From contig NZ_LN879468.1 of NCBI RefSeq assembly GCF_001403635.1, positions 1,391,001 to 1,455,000 of the forward strand: a DNA stretch of 64,000 nt, given 5' to 3'. Made by a program: the position numbers and the translations under genes. Positions 19,935-29,328 of this stretch are shown here, one piece after another. Under the pieces are notes generated by a model, which saw only the letters and a list, made by a program, of their open reading frames with translations, ran no database searches and was not told the origin of the DNA. The stretch comes from Clostridium massiliamazoniense. GTDB taxonomy: Bacteria > Bacillota > Clostridia > Clostridiales > Clostridiaceae. How positions within the stretch are numbered: the first letter of the stretch is position 1; each line of letters starts with the position of its first letter.

Positions 19935-20012
19935 TCAATATTTTTTGGATAGATAATGATATGAAATAAAATAACTTATAAAAAATTCTTTTTCTATCAA
20001 CTTTTTCTTCAT
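19935..20012 (-). CDS. Candidate 25-residue small protein after tsaC
   Basis: ATG at 20012 opens 25 codons ending in TGA, starting 20 bases after the tsaC stop. TAGGAGGTAGTGGT places GGAGG seven bases before the ATG, a better site than many genes here. The peptide starts MKKKLIEKEFF and is rich in Lys, Phe, Tyr and Ile; it resembles no family I know. Its stop codon touches the terminator stem, so the unit tsaC - small ORF - terminator is compact. It could be a real small protein or a tail whose ribosome site is coincidental. Confidence 0.5.
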   Translation of the reverse strand: MKKKLIEKEFFISYFISYHYLSKKY

Positions 20013-20032
20013 ACCACTACCTCCTATTCTAA

Positions 20033-21085
20033 TTACACATCTATTATATCAAAGCCACAAGCTTTTTTTAACCTATTCATTATGGCTATTCCTATTCCAC
20101 TTTCTTCAAAAGCTTCACTAAGAATAACATCTACACCTTTATCATCAAAAGCTCTTAAGCTCTCAAATAGGCTTCTAGCAATTTCATCAAGGTTTTCTCT
20201 ACTACCTAAACTAATGACATCTACATCTTTATATCTATCCTTAGTTTCATCTGTAGCGATTATACCTACTTTTAAATTGTCATCTCTGTAATTATGCACC
20301 ATTTTTATAATTTTTTCAACCATTTTTTCTTTATTTCCTCGGATTACCCTAACTTTTGCTTTTGGTGCATAATGTCTATACTTCATTCCTGGTGCTTTAG
20401 GTTTAAAATCACTATTAGTTGTTTCTAATAATATAGCTTTATCTATATATGCTCCACTATGAAACTCTTGAAGCATTTCTAAGGTCACTCCACCAGGTCT
20501 TAAAATACAAGGTGGATCAACTGTTAAATCAACTATAGTTGATTCTACTCCAACATCACTTTTTTCTCCACCTATTATATAATCGACTCTACCATCTAAA
20601 TCTTCCACACATCTTTCCATATCTGTAGGACTTGGTCTTCCTGATATATTAGCTGAAGGTGCTGCTATAGGAACTCCACTTTTCTTAATTAACTCTAAAG
20701 CAATTTTATTATTGGGCATTCTTATTCCTATAGTCTCTAAATTAGCTGATGTTTCTTTTGGTATTATAGCTTTCTTTTTTAATATTAATGTTAAAGGTCC
20801 TGGCCAAAATTTATCCATTAATTTTTCTGCTATTTCTGGAATTTCTTCAACATATTCATCTATTTCTCTTGAAGCTACATGAATTATTAAAGGATTATCC
20901 TGTGGTCTTCCTTTAGCTACAAATATTTTTTTAACAGCTTCGTCATCTAAAGCATTAGCACCTAATCCATAAACTGTTTCTGTAGGAAAAGCAACAGTCC
21001 CTCCATTTTTTATAACTTCAGCTGCTTCATTTAAAAAATCTTCTTGTAGTTCTAAATTTTCTATGTAAGCCTTTTTAGTATACAT
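20033..21085 (-). CDS. tsaC: L-threonylcarbamoyladenylate synthase
   Basis: A 350-residue Sua5-type enzyme making threonylcarbamoyl-AMP from Thr, bicarbonate and ATP for the t6A modification of tRNAs decoding ANN codons. The YrdC domain (residues about 10-205) has GGTVAFPTETVYGLGANA, KGRPQDNPLI, GIRMPNN and APSANISGRPSPT. The C-terminal Sua5 domain follows after RHYAPKA near 238. The partner tsaD is at 52381. AAAGGGTG lies upstream of the ATG. Confidence 0.95.
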   Translation of the reverse strand: MYTKKAYIENLELQEDFLNEAAEVIKNGGTVAFPTETVYGLGANALDDEAVKKIFVAKGRPQDNPLIIHVASREIDEYVEEIPEIAEKLMDKFWPGPLTLILKKKAIIPKETSANLETIGIRMPNNKIALELIKKSGVPIAAPSANISGRPSPTDMERCVEDLDGRVDYIIGGEKSDVGVESTIVDLTVDPPCILRPGGVTLEMLQEFHSGAYIDKAILLETTNSDFKPKAPGMKYRHYAPKAKVRVIRGNKEKMVEKIIKMVHNYRDDNLKVGIIATDETKDRYKDVDVISLGSRENLDEIARSLFESLRAFDDKGVDVILSEAFEESGIGIAIMNRLKKACGFDIIDV

Positions 21086-21105
21086 ATTTAATCACCCTTT
21101 AGTTT

Positions 21106-21693
21106 TTAAATTTCTTTTTGCCCTCTAGCAATTTTTATGTTTTCTATGGTGTCTCCTGTAAATGTAGCTTTAACACAACTTTTATACATATCATCTAATA
21201 AGGTAAATTTATTAAATCCACCATTTTTTATTATCATATAATAATAGTTTGTATCTTTATTTCTTTTTTGGATTTTTTCATACTCAACTGCTAACGTAGG
21301 ATAAGTTTTTAAAACACTTTTTCCAATTAATTTGAAAGCTCTTTTTCCTACTTTTGTAGTAGTGACAACTATTATTTCTATATCATCACCCTTTTTCTCT
21401 GTATGAACTAATACTATTTTATCACAAATTATTTTAATAGATTTAATAAAGATACTTATTTTTATTTTTAAAAAATTATTCTTACAAATATATTTAAGGG
21501 TCATTTTTTCCTTTGATCCTACTAAGCAAAATATTATTGCTATTTCTAATACTACTAAGTAGCAATATACATATATATTCTTAACTTGAAACGCCAAAAC
21601 AAGTACCGGAAACAATATAAACAGAAAGATCATAAATACATTAAATCTTCCAAATGCTTTTTCCTGTTTCTTTATTGCTTTATCTATAAACAT
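21106..21693 (-). CDS. Hypothetical membrane protein
   Basis: A 195-residue protein of unknown function. Two hydrophobic segments (near residues 18-34 and 41-60) are followed by a Lys-rich soluble part with a beta-rich look (DIEIIVVTTT, YYYMIIKNGG, KATFTGDTIENIKI). It lies between prfA and tsaC, about 20 bases from tsaC, so it is probably cotranscribed with that gene. AAAGGGAG lies upstream of the ATG. I do not recognise a family. Confidence 0.75.
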   Translation of the reverse strand: MFIDKAIKKQEKAFGRFNVFMIFLFILFPVLVLAFQVKNIYVYCYLVVLEIAIIFCLVGSKEKMTLKYICKNNFLKIKISIFIKSIKIICDKIVLVHTEKKGDDIEIIVVTTTKVGKRAFKLIGKSVLKTYPTLAVEYEKIQKRNKDTNYYYMIIKNGGFNKFTLLDDMYKSCVKATFTGDTIENIKIARGQKEI

Positions 21694-21726
21694 TAGTCTC
21701 TCCCTTTATTTTTTAAAATTTAAAAG

Positions 21727-21743
21727 GAGCCTATCAAAGGCTC
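21727..21743 (-). terminator. Terminator of prfA
   Basis: GAGCC and GGCTC form a short stem with a seven-base loop, followed on the minus strand by CTTTTAAATTTT. The stem is short, so confidence is modest. Confidence 0.5.
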
Positions 21744-21847
21744 AGAAATACTAAAACTCAAGCAATTAGAAAATATAGCTACTTTATTTTCTAGCCACCT
21801 ATGACCTTTAGAACCTATCTCCAAGCATTGATATAGCTCCACTACTA

Positions 21848-22927
21848 TTAAAAGCTGGTATTACCCATTTGTTTCATTTTTTGAGCTTGATCCTCTGTTA
21901 TTAAAGCATTAAGTATTTCATCAATATCTCCATCTAAGAATGAATCTAGCTTATAAAGTGTTAACTTTATTCTATGGTCTGTAACTCTTCCCTGTGGATA
22001 GTTATAAGTTCTTATTTTTTCACTTCTATCTCCAGTACCCACTTGACTCTTTCTATCTTCAGCTATACCTGCAAGTCTTTCTTGCTCTGCCTTGTCATAA
22101 AGTCTAGCTTTTAAAACCTTCATAGCTTTTTCTTTATTCTTAAGCTGTGATTTTTCATCTTGACATGAAACAACCATACCTGTTGGTAAGTGAGTAATTC
22201 TTACAGCTGAGTCAGTTGTATTAACGCATTGTCCACCATTACCTGAAGCTCTAAACACATCTATTCTTATGTCTTTATCACTGATTTCTATTTCTACGTC
22301 ATCAACCTCTGGAAGTACAGCTACAGTTGCTGTTGATGTATGTATTCTTCCTGAGCTTTCTGTATCAGGTACTCTTTGAACTCTATGTGCTCCACTTTCA
22401 TATTTCATTTTTGAGTAAGCTCCGTCACCTTTTACCATGAATACAACTTCCTTGAATCCACCAAGGTCTGTTTCATTTAAACTCATTATTTCCACTTTCC
22501 ATCTATTTTTTTCAGCGTATTTTGTATACATTCTGAATAAATTTGATGCAAATAATGCAGCTTCTTCACCACCAGCACCTGCTCTGATTTCAACAAAGAC
22601 GTTTTTATCATCATTAGGGTCCTTTGGTAATAATAATATTTGTATTTCATTTTCTAAGTTCTCTTTGCTTTCGCCAAGATCCTTTATTTCAGCTTGAATC
22701 ATTTCTTTCATTTCTGGATCTGATTCTTCACTAGCCATTTCTTTGTTAGCCTCTAAGTCTTCAAGCACATTTCTATACTCTTTATACTTATTAACTATAA
22801 CTTCTAAGTCAGCATGTTCTTTACATAATTTTCTCCATTCACTTTGGTTAGCCATAATTGATGGATCACTTATTTTAACTGACAGTTCATCATATTTATT
22901 TTCAATAAAATTTAATCTATCAAGCAT
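21848..22927 (-). CDS. prfA: Peptide chain release factor 1
   Basis: A 359-residue RF1 that ends translation at UAA and UAG. The GGQ motif is in [18 protein letters not shown] near residues 226-243; its Gln is the substrate of PrmC, encoded immediately upstream. The stop-recognition region also carries the PxT-type tripeptide context (HLPTGM). The ATG at 22927 gives the conserved start [15 protein letters not shown]; an in-frame GTG four codons earlier overlaps the ribosome site CGGAG. Confidence 0.97.
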   Translation of the reverse strand: MLDRLNFIENKYDELSVKISDPSIMANQSEWRKLCKEHADLEVIVNKYKEYRNVLEDLEANKEMASEESDPEMKEMIQAEIKDLGESKENLENEIQILLLPKDPNDDKNVFVEIRAGAGGEEAALFASNLFRMYTKYAEKNRWKVEIMSLNETDLGGFKEVVFMVKGDGAYSKMKYESGAHRVQRVPDTESSGRIHTSTATVAVLPEVDDVEIEISDKDIRIDVFRASGNGGQCVNTTDSAVRITHLPTGMVVSCQDEKSQLKNKEKAMKVLKARLYDKAEQERLAGIAEDRKSQVGTGDRSEKIRTYNYPQGRVTDHRIKLTLYKLDSFLDGDIDEILNALITEDQAQKMKQMGNTSF

Positions 22928-22968
22928 TTTATTTATCACTCCGTAACATAGATTTTCATATTTAATTA

Positions 22969-24729
22969 TTATAACATAATTTTTTTCTCTTTATCAACAT
23001 TTAGTTTCCCTATAACAACTCTATCATGACCTGCTAAATCTTTTATTATTTCCAAAGAAGTAAAATTATCATTTTCCATCAATAATTTAACATCCTCTCC
23101 TTGGTCATGACCTATCTCAAAGGCTAATATACCGTCATTCTTTAAATAACCTTTACTTTCTTTTATAATCTTCCTGTAGAATACTAAGCCATCTTCTCCT
23201 CCAGCAAGAGCTAAATGCGGCTCATAATTTTTAACATCATCCATTAATGTTTCTATAACCTCATTTCTTATATAAGGAGGATTTGAAACAATAATATCAT
23301 AGATTTTTCCTTGTAAATTATTAAATAAATCACTTTGAATAAAATTAGCTCTTCCTTCAAGATTTAAACTTTTTATATTGCTAAGTGTAACTTCTTTTGG
23401 TATATCATCTATATCTACTAAGTCAACACTTATATTTTTTCTAAATGTCCCTAAGGATAATCCAATAGCACCGCTTCCACAACATAAATCACATAGCTTT
23501 AACTCTTCATTTTCATCAATATTCTTTAATACTTCTTCAACTAGTATTTCTGTGTCTGGTCTTGGAATTAGTACACCTTCTTTTACATTAAAGTCTAATC
23601 CCATAAATTCTGCTTTTCCTAGTATATATTTAATGGGCATTTTTTCACTTCTCTTTTTTACTAAGTCAAAAAATTCATTTTCAAGATCTTCTGATACTCT
23701 AAAATCATTATTTGTTATTAACCAAAGCTTATTTTTATCAAGTACTTTCCCTAATAAAAGTTGAGCATCTAATCTACTTGTCTCAACGTTATTATTTCTT
23801 AATATTTCAGTAGCTTCATTCAATAATTCATCTACTCTTTTTTCTACTTTTAATCCTTCTGATGCCTTCAAAGCCATTATAGCCACCTCAATTTCTCTAA
23901 TAGTTGGTTCACTTGTAGTTAATATTTGTAACTTCATTCCCGGATATGCTACTAAATTGCTAAGTAAGCTATTACTCTTGCCTATCCACCTTATTATTTC
24001 ATAGGTTATCCCTATAGCTAAAGACATAATTAAAATTCTAGCTACTATTCTCAATGATACAAATTTCCATCCTATAAATAAACTAAGTATAGTATTTATA
24101 AAAATAACATTAAATAAAAAATTAGTACCACATCTCTTATGTAATCTATTAAACTTCATCACATTTTCTACAGTTAATTTTTCCTTACTTTCATAACAAT
24201 TTATTGTTTTATGTTCAGCTCCATGGTTTGCAAATAAATTCTTTACCATATCATTAGACCTAATTATTAGTAGATAAATAATTAATAATGTTAATGTTAT
24301 TATCCCTTCTATTAAAGTCAACTGGAAATTTTTTAACTTTAATAGTTTAAATATACTAGTTACTAAAGTTGGAAAAATCACAAATATAATTATAGACAAA
24401 AAAACTGAAAGATATAACATAAAGTTTTTAGGGAGTTTTTCTATATTTTTCCCCAATTTTTCTTTAAGCCAATTTTCTAAATCATTTTCGTCATAATTAC
24501 TAATAGAATAATTAAAAGATTCTAGTCCTGCTTCTATAGTACTTCCTAAAGAAATCATTCCCCTCAAAACGGGTATTTTATCAATTGGTCTTTCAACTGT
24601 AATATTATATCTTTCAATATCAATTTCTATATTACCTTTTTCATTTCTTACTGCTGTAGCTTTTCCTTTTTTGCCCCTCATCATAACGCCATCTAAGACT
24701 GCTTGACCACCAACATAATTTTCTCCCAT
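22969..24729 (-). CDS. prmC: Fusion of DUF1385 membrane domain and PrmC release-factor methyltransferase
   Basis: A 586-residue fusion. Residues 1 to about 285 are a DUF1385 protein ([13 protein letters not shown] near the start, three to four membrane segments, [13 protein letters not shown] near 168-180). Residues about 295-586 are PrmC/HemK, with its helical N-domain, the SAM site [15 protein letters not shown] and the catalytic NPPY at about 483-486. PrmC methylates the Gln of GGQ in RF1 and RF2, and prfA is the next gene. The ATG at 24729 is chosen because GAGGGGAG precedes it; an ATG five codons earlier overlaps that site. The reading frame is open across the junction. Confidence 0.95.
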   Translation of the reverse strand: MGENYVGGQAVLDGVMMRGKKGKATAVRNEKGNIEIDIERYNITVERPIDKIPVLRGMISLGSTIEAGLESFNYSISNYDENDLENWLKEKLGKNIEKLPKNFMLYLSVFLSIIIFVIFPTLVTSIFKLLKLKNFQLTLIEGIITLTLLIIYLLIIRSNDMVKNLFANHGAEHKTINCYESKEKLTVENVMKFNRLHKRCGTNFLFNVIFINTILSLFIGWKFVSLRIVARILIMSLAIGITYEIIRWIGKSNSLLSNLVAYPGMKLQILTTSEPTIREIEVAIMALKASEGLKVEKRVDELLNEATEILRNNNVETSRLDAQLLLGKVLDKNKLWLITNNDFRVSEDLENEFFDLVKKRSEKMPIKYILGKAEFMGLDFNVKEGVLIPRPDTEILVEEVLKNIDENEELKLCDLCCGSGAIGLSLGTFRKNISVDLVDIDDIPKEVTLSNIKSLNLEGRANFIQSDLFNNLQGKIYDIIVSNPPYIRNEVIETLMDDVKNYEPHLALAGGEDGLVFYRKIIKESKGYLKNDGILAFEIGHDQGEDVKLLMENDNFTSLEIIKDLAGHDRVVIGKLNVDKEKKIML

Positions 24730-24758
24730 AAAATCTCCCCTCATTTATAAGGATTTAT

Positions 24759-25340
24759 TTAATTTTTCTTATATTTAAAGTAACATTCTCCACACAATGA
24801 TTCATACTCTACTTCGCCACCATCGTCAATAGCTACTTGCTCACCCTCAAAAATAAACTTACCATTTATTTTTCTACCATTTAATATTGCCTTTTTACCA
24901 CAAGTACATATTGTTTTCATTTCTTCTATACTATGTGCTATAAGCAATAATCTAGAACTCCCTTCAAAACCATTCATTTGGAAGTCAGTTCTAAGTCCAT
25001 AACATATTACTGGAATATCATAACTAACTGCTATTTCAAATAATTGATCTATATGATAGCTCTTTAAAAATTGAACTTCATCTACAATAATACAATCCAT
25101 AGAATGAGTTTTTAATCTTTCTTGAATTCTCTCTAATATATTGTCTTCATTACTAATGAGCATATCTGCTTTTCTCTCAACACCTAGTCTAGATACGATT
25201 TTATCCTCACCTTTTTTGTCAATAGCTGGTTTTATTAAAACGATTTTCATCCCTCGTTCTTCATAATTATGTGCCACTTGCATTAAGTGAGTTGATTTTC
25301 CTGAATTCATAGCACCATATCTAAAATATAACTTACTCAT
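24759..25340 (-). CDS. tdk: Thymidine kinase
   Basis: A 193-residue type II thymidine kinase that phosphorylates thymidine in salvage. The P-loop GAMNSGKST lies at residues 9-17, the Walker B-like IVDEVQFL near 86-93, and a four-Cys zinc lid is formed by ICTCGKKA and LCGECYF. AGAGGGAG lies upstream of the ATG. It is probably the first gene of a tdk-prmC-prfA transcript, divergent from rpmE. Confidence 0.97.
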   Translation of the reverse strand: MSKLYFRYGAMNSGKSTHLMQVAHNYEERGMKIVLIKPAIDKKGEDKIVSRLGVERKADMLISNEDNILERIQERLKTHSMDCIIVDEVQFLKSYHIDQLFEIAVSYDIPVICYGLRTDFQMNGFEGSSRLLLIAHSIEEMKTICTCGKKAILNGRKINGKFIFEGEQVAIDDGGEVEYESLCGECYFKYKKN

Positions 25341-25553
25341 AAAAATTATCTCCCTCTTGTCATTTTATTGCATATAATCAAAATTTATTTTTATTCAATA
25401 GATGATAATAACTTTATTTTACTTTTTATTCCTTATAAAGAAATATCAACTATTTAGATGATTTAATTTTGATTTAATGATTATTGAAATTGTTTATTAT
25501 TTATTACATTTACTTCATATCATTATAACTTAAAGGAATAGTATTTTAAACTA

Positions 25554-25582
25554 TTGACGTATTTTTCACCTCGTGATATACT
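25554..25582 (+). promoter_or_regulatory. Sigma-A promoter of rpmE
   Basis: TTGACG (25554-25559) and TATACT (25577-25582) are 17 bases apart. The spacer contains TATTTTTCACCTC (25560-25572), which is the exact reverse complement of GAGGTGAAAAATA spanning the rpmE ribosome site and start (25634-25646). The leader between them is AT-rich with repeated TTGTTT/AAACAA pairs. Confidence 0.8.
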
Positions 25583-25645
25583 TTAATACAGTTGTTTAAA
25601 ACAATTGTTTGAAATAATTGTAAAAATCAAAAAGAGGTGAAAAAT

Positions 25646-25849
25646 ATGAAAAACGGCATACATCCAGATTACAATCACGAAACTGTAGTTAAGTGTGCAT
25701 GTGGAAACACTTTCACAACTGGTTCAGTTAAAGATGAATTAAAAGTTGAAATATGCGCTAAGTGCCATCCATTCTACACTGGTAAGCAAAAAATCGTTGA
25801 TGTTGGTGGAAGAGTTGATAAATTCAACAAGAGATTCAACATTAAGTAA
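25646..25849 (+). CDS. rpmE: Ribosomal protein L31 (zinc-binding form)
   Basis: A 67-residue L31 with the cysteine set CACG and CAKC (residues 13-15 and 34-37) that marks the zinc-holding paralog. The core [17 protein letters not shown] and the ending RVDKFNKRF are typical. The ATG at 25646 is used because GAGGTGA lies just upstream; an in-frame GTG at 25637 sits inside that ribosome site. It is a single-gene unit with strong promoter and terminator, consistent with high expression. Confidence 0.97.
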   Translation: MKNGIHPDYNHETVVKCACGNTFTTGSVKDELKVEICAKCHPFYTGKQKIVDVGGRVDKFNKRFNIK

Positions 25850-25858
25850 TTTTTCTAA

Positions 25859-25888
25859 AAGAGAAAGAACTATTTCTTTCTCTTTTTT
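25859..25888 (+). terminator. Terminator of rpmE
   Basis: AGAGAAAGAA and TTCTTTCTCT form a 10-bp stem with loop CTAT, followed by TTTTTTT. Confidence 0.92.
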
Positions 25889-25987
25889 TATTTTATATTT
25901 TGTAAATTTTTTTTAAAGTTTAATGTTCCACAAATAAGATTCTATGATATTATATTAATTGAATTTAATTGAAAGAGTGAATTTTTT

Positions 25988-27106
25988 ATGCGAAAAATTT
26001 TAATATTATCAACAGCAACCGGTGAAGGGCATAACCAGGCTGCCAAGGCATTAAGAGATATTTTAAAAGATGATCATACTGAAATTCTGATTTATGATTT
26101 TCTTGATGGAGGTAGTAAAATTTTAGATAATGTCATTGTTGGAGGTTATGACTTTTCTGCAACTATGCTTCCACGAGTATATGGGGCAGTTTATAAAGTT
26201 ACTAACTTTAAAGGGATAAATGGAATTTTATCTAAAGCTTTTAGATCTAGTAAAAAAAGTATCTTGAATTGTATAAACACATATGAGCCAAATATTATTG
26301 CATGCACTCACCCTTTATCTGTATTTGTTCTTGATTACTTAAAAAGGGATGGTATAATAAATATCCCTGTTGTATCAATAACTACAGATTTTAATCCACA
26401 TTATACTTATTTTGCTAAAAATTTAGATGCCTACATAACAGGTAGTCAATATTCAAAGGAAAAACTTGCTCAGCAAGGAATAGATGAAGACACTATCTAT
26501 CCTTTAGGTATACCTGTTAATAAAAAATTTTATAAAAGAAATGTACCAAAGTCTATATCTACACCTAAGTCAGACTTTAACATATTACTTATGGGTGGTA
26601 GTATGGGACTTTCTAGTATTTCATCTGTATTAAAAAAACTAGTTTTAAATAAAAATAAACTTGATATAACAATAGTCTGTGGAAGAAACGAAGATTTAAG
26701 AGAAGAACTTACTTTAAATTATGGAACTGAAAACTTTAAAGATAAGAATATATCTATCTTAGGTTTTGTTAATACTATCCCAGAACTTATGGATAAAATG
26801 GATTTAATAATCACTAAACCTGGCGGCTTAACTGCTACTGAAGCTATCCACAAAAGCCTTCCAATGATTATTCCTTTTGTTATCCCTGGGCAAGAAAGTG
26901 AAAATGCTAATTTCCTTTGTAAGGAAGGTACTGCTATAAGAGTTAAGAATTTAGATTTATTAAATGAAACTATAGATTATCTAATTGAAACTCCAGAAAA
27001 GCTTCAACAAATGAAAGAAAATATGAATAGAATTTCTAAAGACTTTTCTATAGAAAAAACCATAGAACTATTTAATAGTTTATATAAAGAGGATGTATCA
27101 AAATAA
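25988..27106 (+). CDS. MGDG-synthase/UgtP-like glycosyltransferase
   Basis: A 372-residue GT-B protein of the monogalactosyldiacylglycerol synthase/UgtP family (GT28), which in Firmicutes adds glucose from UDP-glucose to diacylglycerol to make glycolipid or lipoteichoic acid anchors. Family features are the start LILSTATGEGHNQAAKAL, the acceptor-side DFNPHYTYFA near residues 137-146, the LLMGGSMG loop near 200-207 and the donor-binding KPGGLTATEAI near 278-288. The ATG at 25988 has a modest AAAGAG upstream. It stands alone on the plus strand and shares a terminator with rho. The exact acceptor cannot be told from sequence. Confidence 0.85.
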   Translation: MRKILILSTATGEGHNQAAKALRDILKDDHTEILIYDFLDGGSKILDNVIVGGYDFSATMLPRVYGAVYKVTNFKGINGILSKAFRSSKKSILNCINTYEPNIIACTHPLSVFVLDYLKRDGIINIPVVSITTDFNPHYTYFAKNLDAYITGSQYSKEKLAQQGIDEDTIYPLGIPVNKKFYKRNVPKSISTPKSDFNILLMGGSMGLSSISSVLKKLVLNKNKLDITIVCGRNEDLREELTLNYGTENFKDKNISILGFVNTIPELMDKMDLIITKPGGLTATEAIHKSLPMIIPFVIPGQESENANFLCKEGTAIRVKNLDLLNETIDYLIETPEKLQQMKENMNRISKDFSIEKTIELFNSLYKEDVSK

Positions 27107-27127
27107 CTAGATACATCCTCTTTTTCT
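27088..27127. terminator. Shared terminator between the glycosyltransferase and rho
   Basis: AGAGGATGTATC and GATACATCCTCT form a 12-bp stem with TTTTT on the right and A residues on the left, so it serves both converging genes. The stem matches those at 4579 and 40609. Confidence 0.88.
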
Positions 27128-28616
27128 ATTTATTATCTTCTTGTTCCATAGTCTTATTATAGCTCACTATAAATTCCTCATTATTTTTTGTTTTAGATAA
27201 TATGTTAATTAACTTTTCAGTTACATTATCTTTATTATCTTCTTTATACATAACTTTTCTTATAGAATATGCTACATCTTTTTCCTCTGGTTTTAATAAT
27301 AAATCTTCTTTTCTAGTCCCTGATTTATATATATCAATTGCAGGGAATATTCTTCTTTCTTGAAGTTTTCTATCTAAGTGTACTTCCATATTTCCTGTAC
27401 CCTTAAATTCTTCAAAAATCATATCATCCATTCTACTTCCTGTTTCCACTAAAGCAGTTGCCAATATAGTTAAGCTTCCACCCTCTTCTATATTTCTAGC
27501 TGCTCCGAAGAACTTTTTAGGCATTATTAAAGCTCCTGGATCTAATCCTCCTGAAAGAGTTCTTCCTGTTGGAGTTATAGTAAGATTATAAGCCCTTGAT
27601 AATCTTGTAAGAGAATCCATAAGTATAACTATATCTTTCCCTTGCTCTACCATTCTTTTTGCTCTTTCTAAAACCATTTGTGCTACTTTAATATGATTTT
27701 GAGGTTCTTCATCAAAAGTTGAATATATAACCTCCCCATTTATACTTCTCTTCATATCTGTAACTTCTTCTGGTCTTTCATCTACTAATAATACTAAAAG
27801 TTCTATTTCTGGATAATTTGCTGATATATTTTGAGCTATTTTTTTAAGAAGTGTAGTCTTACCAGCCTTAGGAGGTGCTACTATAATTCCTCTTTGCCCC
27901 TTTCCTATTGGACAAATTATGTCCATAAGTCTAGAACTTAAGTCGGAACTATTATTTGTTTCTAACCTTAATCTTTCATTAGGGTATATAGGTGTTAAAT
28001 GTTCAAAATGCTTTCTTCTTATTGCTTTTTCTGGACTATCTCCATTTACTCTATCAACATATAAAAGAGCCTTAAATTTTTCTCCTTCTTTTGGTTCTCT
28101 TATTTTTCCTTCTACTTGGTCTCCAGTTTTTAAATTAAATCTTCTTATTTGTGATGGAGAAACATAAATATCTCCTTCTCCAGTTAAGTAGTTTCTACAT
28201 CTTAAGAAACCAAAATTATTAGGTTCTAAAATTTCTAATACACCTTTAGCTGTATTTGAAGTGTTCACCATCTCTTTAAACTTTTCTTTTTTTTCTTCTG
28301 TATTTTCTATGTTTCTTTCCATAGTATTATTATATCTATTATTAATTCTCTCTGGTCTATTAGTAACTTCTTCTCTATTTTTTGGAGCTATTTTTTCTCT
28401 TAAAATTACTCCATTCTTCTCTATACCATTAACATTTGAGTTTTCTTTTTTTTCCTCTGAATTTTTTTTATCTATATTATTTACAACTTTACCTTTTTCT
28501 AGCTCTATTATTTCTTCTATTATTTCACTTTTCTTTTTCTTTGATAAGTTTTTTATACCTAATTCTTTAGCTATCTCTTTTAATTGAGATAAATTCATTT
28601 TATCGTAAGCTTGCAC
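27126..28616 (-). CDS. rho: Transcription termination factor Rho
   Basis: A 496-residue hexameric RNA-dependent ATPase. An N-terminal SAP-like helical part (residues about 7-45) is followed by an Asn/Glu/Lys-rich insertion (about 45-125), the cold-shock-type RNA-binding domain ([15 protein letters not shown] onward) and the RecA-like core with P-loop [10 protein letters not shown], Walker [12 protein letters not shown] and Q-loop. The start shown is GTG at 28616, ten bases after GGAGG. ATG at 28598 would give the more usual N-terminus [14 protein letters not shown], and its ribosome site would then be bridged by a small GC-rich hairpin. Such insertions are known in clostridial Rho. Confidence 0.95.
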   Translation of the reverse strand: MQAYDKMNLSQLKEIAKELGIKNLSKKKKSEIIEEIIELEKGKVVNNIDKKNSEEKKENSNVNGIEKNGVILREKIAPKNREEVTNRPERINNRYNNTMERNIENTEEKKEKFKEMVNTSNTAKGVLEILEPNNFGFLRCRNYLTGEGDIYVSPSQIRRFNLKTGDQVEGKIREPKEGEKFKALLYVDRVNGDSPEKAIRRKHFEHLTPIYPNERLRLETNNSSDLSSRLMDIICPIGKGQRGIIVAPPKAGKTTLLKKIAQNISANYPEIELLVLLVDERPEEVTDMKRSINGEVIYSTFDEEPQNHIKVAQMVLERAKRMVEQGKDIVILMDSLTRLSRAYNLTITPTGRTLSGGLDPGALIMPKKFFGAARNIEEGGSLTILATALVETGSRMDDMIFEEFKGTGNMEVHLDRKLQERRIFPAIDIYKSGTRKEDLLLKPEEKDVAYSIRKVMYKEDNKDNVTEKLINILSKTKNNEEFIVSYNKTMEQEDNK

Positions 28617-28800
28617 CTAGCAGCCACCTCCTATTTCTTTTAACTATATGCTTGGGAGTTTTTAAAGGTAAGAATTTATGTAGAGATTTATTCTGATTTT
28701 AACTGATTATTCTTTTATTATAATACTTTAAGGTAATCATTAACAAGATTTTTATTATATTTATATAATACCTCTTCTTTATATAATTTAAAAGCTTATA

Positions 28801-28835
28801 AAGGGCCAAATAAACCTGAACCTAATTTAGCCCTT
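28801..28835 (-). terminator. Hairpin downstream of the DUF1934 gene
   Basis: AAGGGC and GCCCTT with inner ATTT/AAAT pairing form a stem loop. The following T tract is weak, so termination is uncertain. Confidence 0.5.
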
Positions 28836-28846
28836 ATAATATATGT

Positions 28847-29263
28847 CTATTTAGCTGAAACTTCTAGAGTTAAATTTGTTTTTATTGGTTCTTGTCCTGC
28901 AATAGCTATTTCGTAATCTATTTTTACACTTCCACCATTGTCATCAACATCTACTTCTAAAGCTTTAGTATTAGTTACAAGCTCAAGCATACCATAAGGT
29001 GTATTATATAATGACACATGACTTCCTTCATTTTCAAAAACAATTAATGACTCCGTAGTTCCCTTTCTCTCTAATATAACTTTATCATCTTCTATTTTAA
29101 CAGTCGTAGTTGTTCCTTCCATTCCTGATATTTCACTTTCTTCATAAGAAACTTCATATCTATTTTCTAATCTTTTAAAAAGCCCTTTGCTTATAACTTC
29201 TATTTTATCACTTTCACCACTTAGTTGTAAGCTAGATACTTTTATAATTGCTTTCTTTTCCAT
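28847..29263 (-). CDS. DUF1934 (YwiB-like) beta-barrel protein
   Basis: A 138-residue protein of the DUF1934/YwiB family, a small calycin-like beta barrel of unknown role common in Firmicutes. The alternation of beta-strand segments and the closing part NTPYGMLELVTNTKALEVD, then GGSVKIDYEIAI, are typical. It carries no signal peptide, so it is cytoplasmic. It lies between spoIIR and rho on the same strand, 65 bases after spoIIR. TGGAGG precedes the ATG. Confidence 0.85.
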   Translation of the reverse strand: MEKKAIIKVSSLQLSGESDKIEVISKGLFKRLENRYEVSYEESEISGMEGTTTTVKIEDDKVILERKGTTESLIVFENEGSHVSLYNTPYGMLELVTNTKALEVDVDDNGGSVKIDYEIAIAGQEPIKTNLTLEVSAK

Positions 29264-29328
29264 TAAGACTCCTCCATACTGTTTAATATATAGAATAGTT
29301 TAAAATTTTTACTTACTTTTATCAAGTT

